The notes below the pieces were generated by a model that did not search any database, had not been told where the DNA came from, and saw nothing but the letters and a program-made list of their open reading frames with translations. Shown in pieces: positions 6,148-9,740 of a stretch of DNA of 9,740 nt (position 1 is its first letter; each line of letters starts with the position of its first letter). A program made the translations under genes and the position numbers. The stretch comes from Clostridia bacterium (GTDB taxonomy: Bacteria; Bacillota; Clostridia; Christensenellales; Borkfalkiaceae). Location: NCBI GenBank assembly GCA_900768525.1, contig CAAGDF010000098.1, positions 1 to 9,740 on the forward strand. The letters run 5' to 3'.

Positions 6148-9021
6148 TTATTGTTTCTTTTCTTCGACTATATAGCTTTCGATAAAGTCGCCGACTTTGA
6201 TGTCGTTAAATCCTTCGATAGAGATACCGCATTCATAGCCCTGATTGACTTCTTTGACCTCATCTTTAAAGCGTTTGAGCTGCATAACGTTACCTTCGCA
6301 AATCATAACGTCGTTTCTGTAAATACGCAGTTTTGCCTGACGAACGATCTTGCCGTCGGTTACATAGCAACCCGCAACCATACCTACGCCCGTAATCTTA
6401 AACGTGTTGCGCACCTCGGCTTTGCCCGTATAAACGTCCTCGAACTTGGGTGCAAGCATACCTTTCATAGCCTTGGTAACGTCGTCGATCGCATCGTAAA
6501 TTATGCGGTACAGCTTGATATCGACGTGCGCGCGCTCAGCCTGAACTTTCGCCTTGGAATCGGGACGAACATTGAAGCCGATGATGATTGCGTTGGACGA
6601 TTCGGCAAGCGTAACGTCGGTTTCGTTGATTGCGCCGACAGCAGCATGCAGAACGTTGATTTTAACCTCGTCGTTGGAAAGCTCGGTGAGCGATTGCTTG
6701 ACCGCTTCGGCCGAACCTTGAACGTCGGCTTTGATAATAATATTGAGGTTTTTAAGCTCGCCCTCGGAAATCTTGGAGAACAAATCGTCGAGCGTGACCT
6801 TTTGCTGACTGCGAATCATCTCTTCGCGCTCTTTATTACGTCTTTCTTCGGCAACAAGTTTGGAAAGTTTCTCTTCGTCAACGGCGAAAATACTGTCGCC
6901 CGCGTTAGGCACTTCTTCCAAACCGAGTATGGAAACGGCATCAGACGGACCTGCGGTCTTAACCATGCTGCCCTTGTCGTTAATCATCGCTCTTACTCTT
7001 CCGACTACCGTGCCTGCAACGATATTGTCGCCGACGTGGAGAGTACCGTTCTGAACAAGTACGGTAGCGAGAGGACCTTTGCCCTTATCGAGCTTGGCTT
7101 CGATAACCGTACCGCGAGCCTTTCTGTCGGGATTGGCTTTAAGTTCAGCCATTTCGGCAACAAGCAGTATGGATTCGAGGAGTTTCTCGACGCCTTCTCC
7201 CGTCTTAGCCGAAACGGGAACCATAATAACGTCGCCGCCCCATTCTTCTACAAGCACGTTTTGTTCGGAGAGTTGCTGACGAACTCTGTCGAGATCGACG
7301 TGCGGTTTGTCTATCTTGTTTGCCGCAACGATGATATCTACGCCCGCGGCTTTGGCATGGTTGATTGCCTCGATCGTTTGCGGTTTGATACCGTCGTCCG
7401 CGGCAACTACTATAATCGCTATATCGGTAACCTGTGCTCCGCGCGCACGCATTGCGGTGAACGCCGCGTGCCCCGGGGTATCGATAAACGTAATCTTGTT
7501 ACCGTGAATTTCTACCGAGTAAGCACCGATATGCTGCGTAATGCCGCCCGCTTCACCTTCGGCTACGTTCGCGCTTCTTATCTTATCGAGAAGCGAAGTT
7601 TTACCGTGGTCAACGTGACCCATAACGGTAACGATAGGCGGACGCTTGACAAGTTTATCCGTATCGCCCGTTTCGTCCGCAAAGCCCTCGTTCATAAGAT
7701 CTTCTGCGGATTTTTCGAGTTTCAGCGTAACTTCTATGCCTAAATCGTCTGCAATGAAAGCAGCCGTATCGAAATCGATACTGTCGTTAATAGTCTTGGT
7801 AATGCCCTCTTTGAACAACCTCTTGGTGATCTCGACTGCGGAAATACCGAATTTTTCGGAGAGTTCTTTAATGGGAGTGAACTCTTTGGTGATAACCGCT
7901 TTTTCGATCTTGATGAAATTTGATTGTTCCTCTTTCTTTTGTTTGGGCTTACGGACTTTTCTGTATCCCGTTTTATTTTCATCGAAATCCGCCACCGTCA
8001 GTTCTTTTACATGCAGTTTCTTATTATTGACGGTACGTTTTTCTTCGTAGTTCTTTTCGGTCTTTTTGCGGGTAGGCTTGTTATCCTTAGGAGGAATAAA
8101 AGCAACTTCCCTCGGCATTTTGCCGCCTAAGCCGCCAGCCGCCGGTCTTGAAACGAAAGGCTTGTCGCCGCTCGGTCTTTGACCGCCTTGCCCGGGGCGC
8201 GGAGGTCTTGAGCCGCGTTCGGCGTTTTGCTGAGCGTTACGCTCGGCAGCCCTGCGCGCACGTTCGGCTTTTTCCCTTTGCTCCTGCGCGGGATCGGCTT
8301 TCTTTACTATGAAACTTAAAATAGACTTTTTGGGAGGTTCGGCGGGTTTTTCTTCCGCTTTCTTTTCGGGCTCGGCAGCCTTGGGTTCTTCCTTGGCTTT
8401 TTCGGCGGGCTTTTCTTCTTTTGCCTCTTCCGATTTTGCGGGTTTCGCCTTGGCGGACTGCTCGGTCTTTGCCGATTTCTCAGCCTTTGCGGGTTCTTCC
8501 GCTTTAACGGGCTCTTCCGCCTTGACCTCGGGTTGCTTTTTCGCAACCTTTTCGGGCTTTTGTTCGGTTTTGACCGCAGTAGGCTTTTCAGCCGCAACCT
8601 CAGCCTTGGTTTCGGCTCTCGCCTCAACCTTTTCGGCAGGCTTTTCGATCGGTTTTTCGGCAACGGCAGGCGTTTCGGCTACCGTTTCTTCGCTCGCCTT
8701 AGCGGTTTTCTTGCCGCCTTTTGTCTTTTTAACCTCGGCAGGTTTAACCTCTTCTTCGACAGGCGCGGTTTCGACAGGCGTTTCGTTGTATGAAGAAACC
8801 GACTCTTCGGATTCCGTCGAGCCTTGCGCGACCGCTTCGAGTTCAGCCTCTTCTTTTAGTTTGCGTCGCCGTTCGTTTTCCTTCTCGTTAAGTTTCTTTG
8901 CGATGGACGCGGCTTTGCCTTGCGCCTCTTTTACGTTCTCGCGCAATTCTTTGAGCTTTTCGTCCTTGATCATCTGCAAAAGAATCTTTACGTTTTTAGT
9001 ATTGTCTTGTCTTTCTTCCAT
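6148..9021 (-). CDS. infB: Translation initiation factor IF-2
   Basis: The GTPase that places initiator fMet-tRNA on the 30S subunit and promotes subunit joining. The 957 residues are in order: a coiled, charged N-terminus; a long low-complexity stretch rich in Lys, Glu, Ala and Pro (about 65-280); an Arg/Gly-rich patch; the IF2_N winged domain (about 369-431); then the G domain with GHVDHGKT (468-475), GGITQHIGAY, DTPGH (514-518), NKID (568-571) and SAK (604-606), followed by domains II, III and C2. It is longer than B. subtilis IF2 because of the N-terminal region. I chose the ATG at 9021, which overlaps the ylxQ stop as TAATG and has GGGAGG nine bases upstream; a TTG at 9042 lacks this. 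A second in-frame ATG at 8118 with AGGCGG before it could make a short isoform. Confidence 0.97.
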   Translation of the reverse strand: MEERQDNTKNVKILLQMIKDEKLKELRENVKEAQGKAASIAKKLNEKENERRRKLKEEAELEAVAQGSTESEESVSSYNETPVETAPVEEEVKPAEVKKTKGGKKTAKASEETVAETPAVAEKPIEKPAEKVEARAETKAEVAAEKPTAVKTEQKPEKVAKKQPEVKAEEPVKAEEPAKAEKSAKTEQSAKAKPAKSEEAKEEKPAEKAKEEPKAAEPEKKAEEKPAEPPKKSILSFIVKKADPAQEQREKAERARRAAERNAQQNAERGSRPPRPGQGGQRPSGDKPFVSRPAAGGLGGKMPREVAFIPPKDNKPTRKKTEKNYEEKRTVNNKKLHVKELTVADFDENKTGYRKVRKPKQKKEEQSNFIKIEKAVITKEFTPIKELSEKFGISAVEITKRLFKEGITKTINDSIDFDTAAFIADDLGIEVTLKLEKSAEDLMNEGFADETGDTDKLVKRPPIVTVMGHVDHGKTSLLDKIRSANVAEGEAGGITQHIGAYSVEIHGNKITFIDTPGHAAFTAMRARGAQVTDIAIIVVAADDGIKPQTIEAINHAKAAGVDIIVAANKIDKPHVDLDRVRQQLSEQNVLVEEWGGDVIMVPVSAKTGEGVEKLLESILLVAEMAELKANPDRKARGTVIEAKLDKGKGPLATVLVQNGTLHVGDNIVAGTVVGRVRAMINDKGSMVKTAGPSDAVSILGLEEVPNAGDSIFAVDEEKLSKLVAEERRNKEREEMIRSQQKVTLDDLFSKISEGELKNLNIIIKADVQGSAEAVKQSLTELSNDEVKINVLHAAVGAINETDVTLAESSNAIIIGFNVRPDSKAKVQAERAHVDIKLYRIIYDAIDDVTKAMKGMLAPKFEDVYTGKAEVRNTFKITGVGMVAGCYVTDGKIVRQAKLRIYRNDVMICEGNVMQLKRFKDEVKEVNQGYECGISIEGFNDIKVGDFIESYIVEEKKQ

Positions 9022-9344
9022 TAACGTCCGCCTCCCAAGCAAACAGAAAAATTTTCGTCCCGATTGTCTATTATTGCCGTAGCGAGATTTTTATCGGTCA
9101 CTGCGGCGATTTTACAATTTGTTTTGTTGCATAAATCCTGCAACGGTATTTTACAGGTCATAAGCGGGCAATTAAGCCTTTTGGCGCAGACTGAAGCAAG
9201 TTCTGCCGTATTTTCGGACGCGCTCGCGCATATCAATATTAAATATGCTTTTTTTAACCTGTCAACCGCGTCGCTCCCCGTAACGAGAACGCGCGCTTTC
9301 ACGGAAAAACCGATAAAGGTTTCGATTTTACTCTTTTTTTCCAA
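9021..9344 (-). CDS. ylxQ: L7Ae-family RNA-binding protein YlxQ
   Basis: A small L7Ae/L30e/S12e/Gadd45-fold protein, expected to bind kink-turn RNA, found between rnpM and infB in most Firmicutes. The 107 residues show the family layout: FIGFSVKARVLVTGSDAV near the start, LILICASASENT (35-46) with the ASENT turn that packs on RNA, and IAAVTDKNLATAI near the end. The start is a TTG, decided by a strong GAGGAGG six bases upstream that lies inside the end of rnpM; the two genes overlap by 17 bases. It ends in a TAATG overlap with infB, so it is probably translationally coupled at both ends. It carries five Cys, more than typical for the family. Its exact cellular role is not settled. Confidence 0.85.
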   Translation of the reverse strand: MEKKSKIETFIGFSVKARVLVTGSDAVDRLKKAYLILICASASENTAELASVCAKRLNCPLMTCKIPLQDLCNKTNCKIAAVTDKNLATAIIDNRDENFSVCLGGGR

Positions 9345-9594
9345 GTATTTCCTCCTCGATTAAAGCATATACCTCGTCCGCGACTTCGCATTTGAAAGTG
9401 CGGTTTAAAGCCCTGCTTTTCCTGAGTTTTTTCACACATTCGGCATTCCTGCACACATATGCGCCCCTGCCGTTCAATTTACCCGAAGGATCGCAAACGA
9501 ATTCCCCTTCGGGTGTTCTTACCACCCGCAAAAATTCGTTTTTTTCACCCTCTCTCCTGCATGCTATGCAAGTGCGTATCGGCTTATTCTTCAT
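9328..9594 (-). CDS. rnpM: RNase P modulator RnpM (YlxR)
   Basis: YlxR-family protein, described as a binder and modulator of the RNase P RNA in B. subtilis. From the ATG at 9594 the 88 residues carry the family's RTCIACR motif (7-13), the LRVVRTPEGE strand, and NGRGAYVC (41-48) followed by a second Cys (53). Four Cys (9, 12, 48, 53) are spaced as in other family members. A GTG at 9603 would add three residues; I prefer the ATG, which has GGTGG at a workable distance. The start lies 11 bases inside nusA and the end overlaps ylxQ by 17, so the three genes form one translationally linked block. Confidence 0.9.
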   Translation of the reverse strand: MKNKPIRTCIACRREGEKNEFLRVVRTPEGEFVCDPSGKLNGRGAYVCRNAECVKKLRKSRALNRTFKCEVADEVYALIEEEILGKKE

Positions 9595-9719
9595 CCTCGC
9601 CACCGTTTTCGGTTTCGCCCGCTATCTCCTCTGGATTGTAACCGAGTTCGGTACGCGCCTTGGTTTCGCTCTTAACGTCTATCTTCCAGCCGGTGAGTCT
9701 TGCGGCAAGTCTTGCGTTC
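9584..9719 (-). CDS. nusA: Transcription factor NusA, C-terminal end (partial)
   Basis: Only the last 44 complete codons and the stop are present. The readable end begins NARLAARLTGWKIDVKSE, the hallmark of the end of the NusA KH2 domain, followed by a short acidic tail ending NGGEDEE. NusA binds RNA polymerase and affects pausing, termination and antitermination. The 5' part is cut off by the contig end: from 9720 on the sequence is adapter, so the residues beyond Asn must not be translated. The single base left at 9719 fits the Gln codon (CAG) expected before this Asn. Lack of the E. coli-type acidic repeats after KH2 fits a Gram-positive NusA. Confidence 0.9.
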
Positions 9720-9740
9720 AGATCGGAAGAGCGTCGTGTA
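9720..9740. other. Illumina TruSeq adapter remnant (not genomic)
   Basis: The last 21 bases begin AGATCGGAAGAGC and continue GTCGTGTA. This equals the start of the TruSeq read-through adapter seen at the end of read 2. It interrupts the NusA reading frame exactly where conserved protein sequence should continue. It is assembly or trimming contamination and should be removed. Confidence 0.95.

Noticed and set aside
6151..7743. Long plus-strand open frame of 530 codons opposite infB
   Set aside because: It lies wholly within the conserved infB coding region on the other strand, has no recognisable motif, and arises from the codon bias of infB.
8462..8760. Low-complexity region of infB as a mobile or satellite repeat
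   Set aside because: Charged Ala/Lys/Glu/Pro-rich N-terminal regions are usual in IF2, and the frame is intact.
8309..9082. Plus-strand open frame of 257 codons, Ser/Ala/Phe-rich
   Set aside because: It is the antisense of the Lys/Glu/Ala-rich low-complexity part of IF2; such repeats give long antisense frames by composition alone.

Overview
The window reads as the end of a contig from an uncultured, low-to-mid-GC Firmicute, probably a member of the Clostridia. The evidence is the gene order nusA-rnpM(ylxR)-ylxQ-infB-rbfA-nrnA-truB-ribF, strong GGAGG- or GGTGAT-type ribosome binding sites, TTG starts, and the RnpM and YlxQ proteins typical of that phylum. I cannot name a genus. All credible genes are on the minus strand, so transcription runs from the high-coordinate end towards position 1.

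Region by region, in transcription order: 9720-9740 is not genomic. It is Illumina adapter sequence fused to the contig end, and it cuts nusA just before an Asn-Ala-Arg-Leu-Ala-Ala motif. 9594-6148 holds the nusA tail, rnpM, ylxQ and infB, packed with 1-17 base overlaps. 6147-5851 is a long, structured, apparently non-coding gap inside the operon. It has a 10 bp hairpin right after infB, an intrinsic-terminator-like hairpin with a competing upstream arm, and three tandem degenerate repeats of about 30 bases. 5850-1911 holds rbfA, nrnA, truB, ribF and an endonuclease IV-like TIM-barrel gene, again overlapping or nearly so. 1910-1558 is an AT-rich gap with weak inverted repeats after the operon and one good plus one weaker sigma-A-type promoter for the next unit. 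That unit is a 60-residue protein of unknown function followed by an HSL-family alpha/beta hydrolase, ending in a convincing intrinsic terminator at 124-168. Positions 1-120 hold no gene.

The large operon joins transcription elongation and termination (NusA), RNase P modulation and RNA binding (RnpM, YlxQ), translation initiation (IF2), 30S maturation (RbfA), nanoRNA and pAp turnover (NrnA), tRNA pseudouridine-55 formation (TruB) and FMN/FAD synthesis (RibF). The Nfo-like gene occupies the place where rpsO/pnp often follow ribF in other Firmicutes. The hydrolase pair is a separate accessory unit.

I see no mobile element, CRISPR array, tRNA, rRNA or defence system. The part least explained by known genes is the infB-rbfA intergenic RNA region. 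It could be an attenuator or cold-responsive leader, but that is inference.
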